DNA of 5,458 nt from Tissierellales bacterium (GTDB lineage Bacteria; Bacillota; Clostridia; Tissierellales; JASKZW01): contig JASLIL010000098.1 of assembly GCA_030152145.1 (NCBI GenBank), positions 1-5,458 on the forward strand. Direction: 5' to 3'. The notes under the pieces were generated by a model, which worked only from the letters and a program-made list of their open reading frames with translations, was not told where the DNA came from and made no database searches. Each line of letters opens with the position of its first letter. Within the stretch, counting starts at the first letter, position 1. This document shows positions 1 to 5,458 of this stretch, one piece after another. The position numbers were made by a program, and so were the translations under genes.

Positions 1-629
1 ACCCCAATCACAGTTTGGACCTATACAATCACAGCCTTTGTGTAATGGACAGGGTGGGTAAGGATCTTAGCCTAAGGTTGGCAGGCCTATTTCACGATCT
101 AGGAAAGTTAAAAACCTTTAGCCTAGATGATGAGGGGGTAGGACATTTTTACGGCCACCAATATGAAAGTGTAGAAATGACAAAATCCATACTCAAGTCC
201 CTAAATACTTCAAGAGAACTAATAAAGGATGTATCTCTTTTAATAAGTTATCACATGAACAGCAAGGATGACTTTAAAACTAAGGGCTTAAAAAGGCTTA
301 TAAGAAAACTAGGTCAAGAAAATATTTATAAACTACTAGAGCTTCAAATAGCAGATACTAGCTGTAGCAATGGAAGAGATGAGGATATAAGAAGAATAGA
401 GGCTAGAAAGATAGAGGTAGATAAGATCTTAGAAGAGGGACAGGTCTACAATGAAAGGCAGCTTAAAATTTCTGGAAAGGATCTTATAAGGCTAGGTTAC
501 AAGGAAGGCAAGCTTATAGGGGAAATTTTAAACTACCTATATGAGATGGTTTTAGAAGATGAAAGCCTAAACAACTTAGCCAGTCTACAAGCCCTGGCCC
601 TAGACAGCTATCCAATAAATAATTGTTAA
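1..629 (+). CDS. cca: CCA tRNA nucleotidyltransferase, C-terminal HD-domain part (5' end outside window)
   Basis: This is the C-terminal 208 residues of a probable CCA-adding enzyme, which builds or repairs the 3' CCA end of tRNAs. The frame is open from base 3 to the left edge, so the TTG at 15 is an internal Leu codon and not the start. Visible in the fragment are an HD phosphohydrolase-like domain with His10 (LYNHSL), the HD pair His31-Asp32 in LFHDLGK, a GHFYGHQYES segment (about residues 47-56) and a YHM segment near 84. Near residues 156-186 is the block ISGKDLIRLGYKEGKLIGEI, leading into LNYLYEMVLEDE, which I recognise as the usual C-terminal region of clostridial CCA enzymes. The N-terminal nucleotidyltransferase head (GxxVRD and metal-binding DxD) is outside the window, so substrate specificity (CCA versus A-adding or C-adding only) cannot be read. 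Another HD-domain protein is possible but less likely given the C-terminal block. It ends 54 bases before glmM. Confidence 0.85.
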   Translation, partial: PNHSLDLYNHSLCVMDRVGKDLSLRLAGLFHDLGKLKTFSLDDEGVGHFYGHQYESVEMTKSILKSLNTSRELIKDVSLLISYHMNSKDDFKTKGLKRLIRKLGQENIYKLLELQIADTSCSNGRDEDIRRIEARKIEVDKILEEGQVYNERQLKISGKDLIRLGYKEGKLIGEILNYLYEMVLEDESLNNLASLQALALDSYPINNC

Positions 630-651
630 ATTAAAGTCCTTGTGCTATCAT
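623..651 (+). promoter_or_regulatory. Predicted sigma-A promoter for glmM-degV
   Basis: A TTGTTA box at 623-628 (4 of 6 match to TTGACA) and a TATCAT box at 646-651 (5 of 6 match to TATAAT) are separated by exactly 17 bases. TGC directly precedes the -10 hexamer, giving an extended TGn -10 element. Transcription would start near 657-659, leaving a leader of about 25 bases with the ribosome binding site in it. The -35 box overlaps the last codons and stop of cca. This is a hand-read motif match in AT-rich DNA, so chance is possible. It would give glmM its own promoter besides any read-through from cca. Confidence 0.5.
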
Positions 652-670
652 TAAATTATTAAAAAAATAT

Positions 671-676
671 AGGAGG
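671..676 (+). promoter_or_regulatory. Ribosome binding site of glmM
   Basis: A perfect AGGAGG Shine-Dalgarno sequence lies 7 bases before the ATG at 684. It fixes the glmM start and implies strong translation initiation. Confidence 0.9.
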
Positions 677-683
677 CATCAAA

Positions 684-2027
684 ATGGGAAGATTATTTGG
701 GACAGATGGTGTAAGAGGTATTGCAAACAAAAGTTTAACTCCCGAGCTAGCCTTTAGGATAGGAAGAGCAGGAGCCTATGTTTTGTCCAAAGGAGAAAAG
801 GGCAGAATATTAATAGGATCAGACACAAGACATTCTAAGGACCTACTAGAAGCAGCACTGGTAGCAGGAGTAACATCTGCAGGTATAGATGTAGTTACTC
901 TGGGAGTAGTACCAACACCAGCAGTTTCACTTCTAACTAGAAGAGAGGATGCTTTAGGTGGTATAGTTATTTCTGCATCACACAATCCAGCAGAATACAA
1001 TGGAATAAAGTTTTTTGGCAGTGACGGTTATAAGCTAGGAGACAGTATAGAAAAAGAAATAGAAGACCTTCTACTTGATGGAATGGACAAGATATCAAGG
1101 CCAATAGGAAATCAAATAGGGTCAAAAGAGGAAATCAAAGATGGCTATAGGCAGTATATAGACTATCTTAAAACCACTATAGACTGTGATTTTAAAGGCC
1201 TTAAGGTAGGTTTGGACTGTGGAAATGGAGCAGTTTACAAGGCAGCACCTATAATCATGGAAGAGCTAGGTGCCAAAGTACATGTAATTCACAACAAGCC
1301 AGATGGAATGAATATAAATAGGGAATGTGGTTCTACTTGTATAGATGAGATAAAAAACCTAGTTCTAAGGGAAAAGTTAGATATAGGGCTATCTTTTGAT
1401 GGAGACGCAGACAGGTTAATAGCAGTAGATGAAAATGGTAAGGTAATGAATGGAGATCATATAATGGCAGTATGTGCCAGTCACTTAAAGGACAAGGGCA
1501 AGTTAAAGGACAGGGTAGTTGTAGCAACTGTTATGAGTAATATGGGCCTAGATGATTACTTAAACAGCCAAGGCATAAGACTTATTAGAACTAGGGTTGG
1601 GGACAAGTATGTTATAGAGGAAATGAAAAAGGCAAACTACCTTCTAGGTGGAGAACAGTCAGGCCACTTGATTTTCTTGGAACATAACACTACAGGAGAT
1701 GGTCTATTAGCAGGCTTACAGCTTATGGAAGTTATGAAGGAAGAGAATAAGAAGATGTCTGAATTAAACCATTTAATGAAGGATTATGATCAGGTACTTG
1801 TAAATGCTAGGGTCAAAGAAGAGTTTAAGCACAGCTATATGGAAGACCCAGAGATCAGCCAGGCCATAGATAGGGTTGAAGAAAGATTTGACGGAAAGGG
1901 AAGAGTCCTAATAAGACCTTCAGGTACAGAGCCCCTTGTTAGAGTAATGATAGAATCCAAGGGTGGAGAAGATATCGAAGCCATAGCCAAGGAATTGGCA
2001 GACTTTATAGAGGAGAAGTTAGCTTAG
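684..2027 (+). CDS. glmM: Phosphoglucosamine mutase
   Basis: This cytoplasmic enzyme interconverts glucosamine-6-phosphate and glucosamine-1-phosphate, the committed step toward UDP-GlcNAc for peptidoglycan and other cell-wall polymers. At 447 residues it has the usual family length (about 445-450). All four hallmark sites of the alpha-D-phosphohexomutase family are present. The N-terminus is GRLFGTDGVRG (2-12). The phosphoserine loop is ISASHNP (96-102), with Ser99 as the phosphorylated residue. The Mg-binding loop is DGDADR (239-244). The sugar-binding loop is GEQSGH (323-328), and the phosphate-binding loop is RPSGTEPLVRVM (411-422). The N-terminal motif and the GEQSGH loop favour GlmM over phosphoglucomutase or phosphomannomutase relatives. 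The ATG is supported by AGGAGG at 671-676. In family members I recall, the segment after NINxxCGST usually reads HPE; here it is CIDE (219-222), a modest variation away from the catalytic loops. degV follows after 29 bases on the same strand, probably co-transcribed. Confidence 0.97.
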   Translation: MGRLFGTDGVRGIANKSLTPELAFRIGRAGAYVLSKGEKGRILIGSDTRHSKDLLEAALVAGVTSAGIDVVTLGVVPTPAVSLLTRREDALGGIVISASHNPAEYNGIKFFGSDGYKLGDSIEKEIEDLLLDGMDKISRPIGNQIGSKEEIKDGYRQYIDYLKTTIDCDFKGLKVGLDCGNGAVYKAAPIIMEELGAKVHVIHNKPDGMNINRECGSTCIDEIKNLVLREKLDIGLSFDGDADRLIAVDENGKVMNGDHIMAVCASHLKDKGKLKDRVVVATVMSNMGLDDYLNSQGIRLIRTRVGDKYVIEEMKKANYLLGGEQSGHLIFLEHNTTGDGLLAGLQLMEVMKEENKKMSELNHLMKDYDQVLVNARVKEEFKHSYMEDPEISQAIDRVEERFDGKGRVLIRPSGTEPLVRVMIESKGGEDIEAIAKELADFIEEKLA

Positions 2028-2044
2028 GTAATTGTAGACAAATC

Positions 2045-2051
2045 GAGGTGG
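2045..2051 (+). promoter_or_regulatory. Ribosome binding site that decides the degV start
   Basis: The purine-rich sequence GAGGTGG is followed by the 5-base spacer TAAAA and then GTG at 2057. The GTG at 2048 lies inside this site and so cannot itself be served by it. This favours 2057 as the initiation codon and removes three residues (Val/Met-Val-Lys) from the longest open frame. Confidence 0.65.
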
Positions 2052-2056
2052 TAAAA

Positions 2057-2890
2057 GTGGATTATAGAATAGTAGCAGACAGTAGTTGTGAAGCAACAAA
2101 GGATCTAATGGAGGAAATAAACCTGGGGATAGTAGCTCTTAATATAGATATAGATGACAAGCACTTTATAGACAGGGAAGATCTTGATCGACAGGAATTT
2201 TTAAAGGCCATGAGGAATTCGAAAGATCCAGTAAGGACCTCAAGTCCCTCACCAAATGACTTTATAAGTGAGTATGAAAAGGCAGATAATATATTTGTAG
2301 TAACCATAACATCAGCCCTAAGTAGTACATACAGCAATGCTGTTTTAGCCAAGGACATGGTCTTGGAAACTACAGATAAATTTATTCATGTATTTGACTC
2401 CCTATCAGCATCAGTAGGCGAAACTCTGATAGCTTTAAAAATTAAAGAGTTAATAGATAAGAATATGAGCTGTGAGGAAATAGTAAAAAATGTAGAAAGC
2501 TACATAGAAAGCATGAAGACTATGTTTATTCTTGAAAAATTTGACAACCTAGTTAAAAATGGAAGGGTAAACAAGGTTATGGCAACAGTAGCCTCAGCCC
2601 TATCCATAAAGCCTATAATGGAAGCTACCAGCGAAGGAACCATAGCCCTAAAAGAAAAGGTAAGGGGGCAAAAAAGAGCCTTTAAGAGACTGGTAGAATC
2701 TATAGGGGAAGATGGAGATGATTTTGAAGACAAAATCCTAGGCATATCTCACTGCAACGCAGAAGATCTAGCCAATGATTTAAAATTAGAAATAGAAGAA
2801 AAATATAACTTTAAGGAAGTCCTGGTATTTGAAACCAGCGGACTAACCTCAGCCTATGCAGATGAAGGCGGAGTTATTATATCCTACTAA
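2057..2890 (+). CDS. DegV family protein (FakB-like fatty-acid-binding protein)
   Basis: The product is a 277-residue DegV-fold protein. Characterised members (FakB) hold a fatty acid in a tunnel and present its carboxyl group to the kinase FakA, feeding exogenous fatty acids into phospholipid synthesis. Many DegV paralogues have unknown ligands. Family features seen: IVADSSCE near the N-terminus (5-12), the first conserved loop RTSSPSP (60-66) with Thr61, the second ITSALSSTYSNA loop (84-95), FDSLSASVGE (113-122), and the lid/core segment KFDNLVKNGRVNKV (161-174) continuing to LSIKPIM (182-188). The C-terminus, GLTSAYADEGGVIISY, has Tyr267 where many FakBs carry His in an HxGPG motif, a variation I recall in other clostridial DegV proteins. 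No signal peptide or membrane segment is seen, so it is cytoplasmic. GTG at 2057 was chosen because GAGGTGG is correctly spaced for it; GTG at 2048 is the alternative. No fakA-like gene is in the window. It is last in the glmM transcript. Confidence 0.9.
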   Translation: MDYRIVADSSCEATKDLMEEINLGIVALNIDIDDKHFIDREDLDRQEFLKAMRNSKDPVRTSSPSPNDFISEYEKADNIFVVTITSALSSTYSNAVLAKDMVLETTDKFIHVFDSLSASVGETLIALKIKELIDKNMSCEEIVKNVESYIESMKTMFILEKFDNLVKNGRVNKVMATVASALSIKPIMEATSEGTIALKEKVRGQKRAFKRLVESIGEDGDDFEDKILGISHCNAEDLANDLKLEIEEKYNFKEVLVFETSGLTSAYADEGGVIISY

Positions 2891-2897
2891 AAACCAC

Positions 2898-2927
2898 AAG
2901 GGACAGGCATCTGCCTGTCCCTTTATT
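2898..2927. terminator. Bidirectional intrinsic terminator between convergent genes
   Basis: A near-perfect inverted repeat, AAGGGACAGGC (2898-2908) and GCCTGTCCCTT (2913-2923), closes on the 4-base loop ATCT (2909-2912). The right side continues TTTATTAT, a U-rich tail for the plus strand. Read on the minus strand, the stem is followed by TTGTGGTTTTTAG, a somewhat delayed U-tract. It lies in the 35-base gap between the stop codon of the DegV-family gene (ends 2890) and that of the VanT-like gene (ends 2926), so it probably terminates both. This makes the VanT-like gene the last gene of its transcription unit. Confidence 0.9.
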
Positions 2928-5013
2928 ATGAGATTATTTTCTCTATGTTCCTAGGGGAAATCTTTGATAGAACTTCATTTGTAAGGGTTTTTAGGGGTTG
3001 AGCTAGGTCTTCGGCAGATTCCATAATAGAAATATCATCTCCGACCCTAATATTATCTAGCCTACTTAGGTCTACTATTATCATGTCCATACATATATTA
3101 CCGATGATCCCTATTTCTTGACCTTGGTGGCTAAAGCTAAAGTTTGAGTTTGATAGGGATCTGGCTAGGCCGTCAGCATAACCTATAGATAGAACACCAA
3201 TTTTAAGGGGTTTTTTGGACCTGTAGTTTAGGCCATAGCCTATATATTCTTGAGCTTCTACTTCCTTTATTTGAATTAAGGAGGCCCTAAGGGTCATGAC
3301 TGGTTTTAAATCTGGTTTAAGCTTACTTATATCATCTTTGGAGCTTTTGCAGCCAAATAAGATAACACCAGCCCTTACCAGATCATAGTTTAGCTCATGA
3401 TAGTTTAATATGCCATAGCTACTTTGTAGGTGGCTTAGGCCAGGGTTTATATTGTTTTTTCTTAGGTAAGAAAGGACCTGGTCATAGCTTTCAATTTGTA
3501 GCTTGGTTCTCTTTTTAGATTCTAAGTCTAGGCTGTCAGAAGATCCAAGGTGAGAATAGATTCCTTCAATATCCAAATACTTAAGTCTATAGAGGTCTAA
3601 GATCTTATCCTTATCTCTAGAGTCTATGCCCAACCTATGCATACCAGTATCAACTTTTATCTGGCATTTTATCCTTCGTTTTAAGTGGTTTAAGTCCAGG
3701 GCATAGTCATAGTCTATTATGGAAAGGCTTAGGTCATAGTAGATTAAGTCTTCGATCCTGTCAGGGGCTGTATAGCCAAAAATCAAGATTTCACCATCTA
3801 TTCCTGCCTTTCTCATAGCTATGCCTTCATCTATGGTAGCTACAGAAAAATACTTGACTCCATTTTTGGAAAGTTCCCTTATGCTCTCCATGCCATGGCC
3901 GTAGCTATTGGTCTTAACTACAGCCATGATTTGAGACCCCTCATTTAAAATACTTCTAATCTCCCTTAGATTGTGCCTAAGATTGGCAAGATTTACTTCC
4001 TTGGTGGATCTGGAGAAGGAAGGCTGATATTTGTTTTTTCTAGGTTTTAGATCCTTAAGGATGTAGGCTAGGATAAAACTTATAAGGGATACTAAAATAT
4101 ATTCTACTAGGGAGTTATCTATTTTAAAAAACAACTTTTCAAATAAATAGTAGCCATATATGACCATAGGGTGGACTAGGTAGACAATGGTTGATAGCTT
4201 ACTTACATTTTTTAACCTAAGGTCAATTTTCATACTTTTAAGAATTCTAAATAAAAAGAAAATTGTTATAGGCAAGCATATGTACATGCTATTGTGTCTA
4301 GGGCTGTAGACTATGTTTACTAGGTAGGCTTCAGCCATGATTCCCATAAGTCCAAGGGTCATAAGTATATAGTCTTTTTTTCCAACTGGTCTAGTGGATC
4401 TATAGATATAAATAGATAGAACTAGGAAAATAGGTGCAAAAAAAAGACCATTTCTAGTGTAGCTTGAAAATCTAAAGATATACTTAAAAAAGCTGATTCT
4501 ATGCCCCAAAATACTATAGTAACTATCTCCCAATAGCCCAATAATATAAAGGCCAAGGGCCAGTAAGGCTGTAACTTTTAGGCCAAGTTTCTTTAAGAGG
4601 CCATTAACTATAATTAATCCTAGAATCATACTAGGGAAGTACCAAAGATGATAAAAGCTAGCATCAAAAATAATTAGTCCTAGAAATTCAAATAAGCCCA
4701 TGCTAGGGTAAATAGTCTTATTTAAAATTGATAGGGGCAGGTAGATAATAGTTGCCAGTAAATATAGTTTAGAAAGACTAAATAAGGTTTTTCTATAGGC
4801 TTCCTCTCTTAGGTAAACTCTTTTTTCTTCCAAGGGGCCTAGAAGAAAAAATCCTGTAAGAGTAAAAAAGAAGGGGACAGCAATCCTAAATAAACCAAGA
4901 GTTATGAGCTTATCCAGATCTGGATTAATGCTAGAAAATGGAAATACATGGATAGCTATGACCATAAGACTAGCTATTATTCTAAAGCCATCTAGCCCCT
5001 TATTTCTATTCAT
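2926..5013 (-). CDS. vanT: VanT-type membrane serine/alanine racemase (acyltransferase-3 domain fused to PLP racemase)
   Basis: The 695-residue product matches VanT in length (about 700) and domain order. Residues 1 to about 320 form a polytopic membrane domain of the acyltransferase-3 type with roughly ten to eleven hydrophobic segments. Hallmarks are KGLDGFRIIASLMVIAIHVF at the N-terminus (R11-X10-H22, the family's proposed catalytic pair), FRIAVPFFF (42-50), YHLWYFP (121-127), YTRNGLFFAP (185-194) and VYLVHP (277-282). Residues from about 336 form a fold-type III alanine racemase: AVVKTNSYGHG (364-374) with PLP lysine Lys367, DTGMHRLG (455-462), LVRAGVILFG (545-554), IGYG (591-594) with the likely second catalytic Tyr593, GYADGLARSLSN (611-622) and CMDM (641-644). 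In VanC/VanG-type resistance, VanT makes D-serine from L-serine and its membrane part is implicated in serine supply. The PLP motif usually reads KANAYGHG; here two Ala are Thr and Ser. Where alanine racemases have a C-terminal substrate-selecting Tyr, my alignment gives Pro687. Start ATG 5013 has AAAGGA 9 bases upstream. It overlaps the D,D-peptidase gene by 8 bases. Serine versus alanine preference is inferred. Confidence 0.88.
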   Translation of the reverse strand: MNRNKGLDGFRIIASLMVIAIHVFPFSSINPDLDKLITLGLFRIAVPFFFTLTGFFLLGPLEEKRVYLREEAYRKTLFSLSKLYLLATIIYLPLSILNKTIYPSMGLFEFLGLIIFDASFYHLWYFPSMILGLIIVNGLLKKLGLKVTALLALGLYIIGLLGDSYYSILGHRISFFKYIFRFSSYTRNGLFFAPIFLVLSIYIYRSTRPVGKKDYILMTLGLMGIMAEAYLVNIVYSPRHNSMYICLPITIFFLFRILKSMKIDLRLKNVSKLSTIVYLVHPMVIYGYYLFEKLFFKIDNSLVEYILVSLISFILAYILKDLKPRKNKYQPSFSRSTKEVNLANLRHNLREIRSILNEGSQIMAVVKTNSYGHGMESIRELSKNGVKYFSVATIDEGIAMRKAGIDGEILIFGYTAPDRIEDLIYYDLSLSIIDYDYALDLNHLKRRIKCQIKVDTGMHRLGIDSRDKDKILDLYRLKYLDIEGIYSHLGSSDSLDLESKKRTKLQIESYDQVLSYLRKNNINPGLSHLQSSYGILNYHELNYDLVRAGVILFGCKSSKDDISKLKPDLKPVMTLRASLIQIKEVEAQEYIGYGLNYRSKKPLKIGVLSIGYADGLARSLSNSNFSFSHQGQEIGIIGNICMDMIIVDLSRLDNIRVGDDISIMESAEDLAQPLKTLTNEVLSKISPRNIEKIIS

Positions 5014-5458
5014 TGACTAAGATCCTTTCTTCTTTCATAAGATAGTATTCTTCCAGACAGAGGTTTTTATCCCTAAGATATTTACTAAGGGGGTAGCCTA
5101 CATACCTAAAGTGCCAGGGCTCATAGGATATTCCAGTATAGGACTCCTTATCCTTTGGGTATCTTAGGATAAAACCAAAATCTGTCATCTCCTTTAAGAA
5201 ACTAAGAGTTATTGGATGATTCCTAAAAGATGAAGATTTTACATCCTCCCTAGTTTTATTTAGGCCTAGATCTATGGCCAGACCAGTGTGATGTTCACTT
5301 TCACCTTCTTGGGCCACATAGCTTCTGGTATACTTATGACCATGTTTTAATAGGGAGATAAGATAGATTTCTCTCTGCTTTTTCAGACTCTTATAGCCAC
5401 TAGTAGGGACTATAAGGTCTTCCCCACCTATATATTCAATTAGTTTAATAAGGTTTTC
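5006..5458 (-). CDS. VanXY/VanY-type zinc D,D-peptidase (N-terminus outside window)
   Basis: The frame is open to the right edge and gives the C-terminal 150 residues. The GTG at 5317 is an internal Val in the family motif YVAQEGESEH, so it is not the start. Fragment landmarks: a VPTSGYKS block (17-24), then SEHHTGLAIDLG (54-65), carrying zinc ligands His56 and Asp63, then GFILRYP (95-101), TGIS (108-111) and EPWHFRYVGYP (113-123), with catalytic base Glu113 and third zinc ligand His116. All ligands of the VanY/VanX peptidase M15 family are intact. Such enzymes remove D-Ala from D-Ala-D-Ala dipeptides (VanX activity) or from pentapeptide precursors (VanY activity); VanXY does both. The C-terminal half resembles VanXY of VanC/VanG clusters as I recall them. 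Placement directly upstream of and overlapping a VanT gene supports VanXY. Without the N-terminus I cannot tell cytoplasmic VanXY from membrane-anchored VanY. Where the family usually has SGYRS, this protein has Lys23. Confidence 0.85.
   Translation of the reverse strand, partial: ENLIKLIEYIGGEDLIVPTSGYKSLKKQREIYLISLLKHGHKYTRSYVAQEGESEHHTGLAIDLGLNKTREDVKSSSFRNHPITLSFLKEMTDFGFILRYPKDKESYTGISYEPWHFRYVGYPLSKYLRDKNLCLEEYYLMKEERILVNE
5023..5028 (-). promoter_or_regulatory. Ribosome binding site of the VanT-like gene, inside the upstream gene
   Basis: On the minus strand, AAAGGA ends 9 bases before the ATG at 5013-5011 and lies within the last codons of the D,D-peptidase gene. Together with the 8-base gene overlap, it indicates translational coupling of the two genes on one mRNA. 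Confidence 0.6.

Noticed and set aside
15..629. TTG at 15 as the start of a complete 204-residue HD protein
   Set aside because: The frame stays open to base 3 with family-like residues (PNHSLDLYNH), no ribosome binding site is visible, and the N-terminal part of CCA enzymes is expected upstream.
776..1000. Minus-strand open frame inside glmM
   Set aside because: It is antisense to highly conserved glmM sequence, with no family resemblance or ribosome binding site.
1333..1527. Minus-strand open frame inside glmM
   Set aside because: It is a short shadow frame with low-complexity Leu/Pro-rich translation, opposite the metal-binding loop of glmM.
2062..2745. Two minus-strand open frames (2062-2358 and 2500-2745) opposite the DegV-family gene
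   Set aside because: They are Ser-rich shadow translations of a well-recognised plus-strand gene.
2926..4010. An ordinary housekeeping alanine racemase (alr)
   Set aside because: Housekeeping Alr lacks the 320-residue membrane domain and would not be expected to overlap a VanXY-type peptidase gene. Residual alanine racemase activity remains possible.
2926..5013. The acyltransferase and alanine racemase as two genes merged by a sequencing error
   Set aside because: The single frame has the length and domain order of VanT, the linker is continuous, and no internal ribosome binding site is evident near the domain junction at about residues 320-336.
5006..5317. GTG at 5317 as the start of a short 103-residue peptidase
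   Set aside because: The codon is the Val of the conserved YVAxxGxSEH motif, and the open frame continues to the window edge with the SGYKS block.
1..5458. CRISPR array, insertion sequence, tRNA or rRNA
   Set aside because: No regularly spaced repeats, transposase motifs, terminal inverted repeats or tRNA cloverleaf were seen. Nearly all bases belong to recognised genes.

Overview
The window looks like a chromosomal segment of an AT-rich Gram-positive anaerobe, probably of the Clostridia/Tissierellia. The grounds are low G+C, heavy use of ATA, AGA/AGG and CTA codons, strong AGGAGG-type ribosome binding sites, and best resemblance by eye to clostridial family members. No rRNA, tRNA, IS element or CRISPR array is visible, and coding density is very high, with no gene-free stretch over about 60 bases.

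Left half, plus strand: the 3' part of a CCA-adding tRNA nucleotidyltransferase gene (cca, C-terminal HD region) enters from the left edge. It is followed by a complete phosphoglucosamine mutase gene (glmM) with a convincing extended -10 promoter overlapping the cca stop codon. A DegV/FakB-type fatty-acid-binding protein gene follows 29 bases after glmM, so the two probably share a transcript. This transcript ends at a strong inverted repeat at about 2898-2923.

Right half, minus strand, convergent: a 695-residue fusion of an integral-membrane acyltransferase-3-like domain with a PLP alanine/serine racemase domain, which is the architecture of VanT. Its start overlaps by 8 bases the end of a VanXY/VanY-type zinc D,D-peptidase gene that runs off the right edge. 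A D,D-peptidase followed directly by VanT is the layout of D-Ala-D-Ser vancomycin-resistance clusters (VanC, VanE, VanG types). There VanT makes D-serine, a VanC/VanG-type ligase makes D-Ala-D-Ser, and VanXY removes D-Ala-ended precursors. The ligase gene and any vanR/vanS regulators would lie beyond the right edge and cannot be seen.

The main point of interest is therefore a probable D-Ser-type van cluster (its last two genes) in what looks like native chromosome, beside glmM, a peptidoglycan-precursor gene. The two halves are similar in base composition and CTAG frequency by eye, so nothing in the window itself marks the van-like pair as recently acquired.
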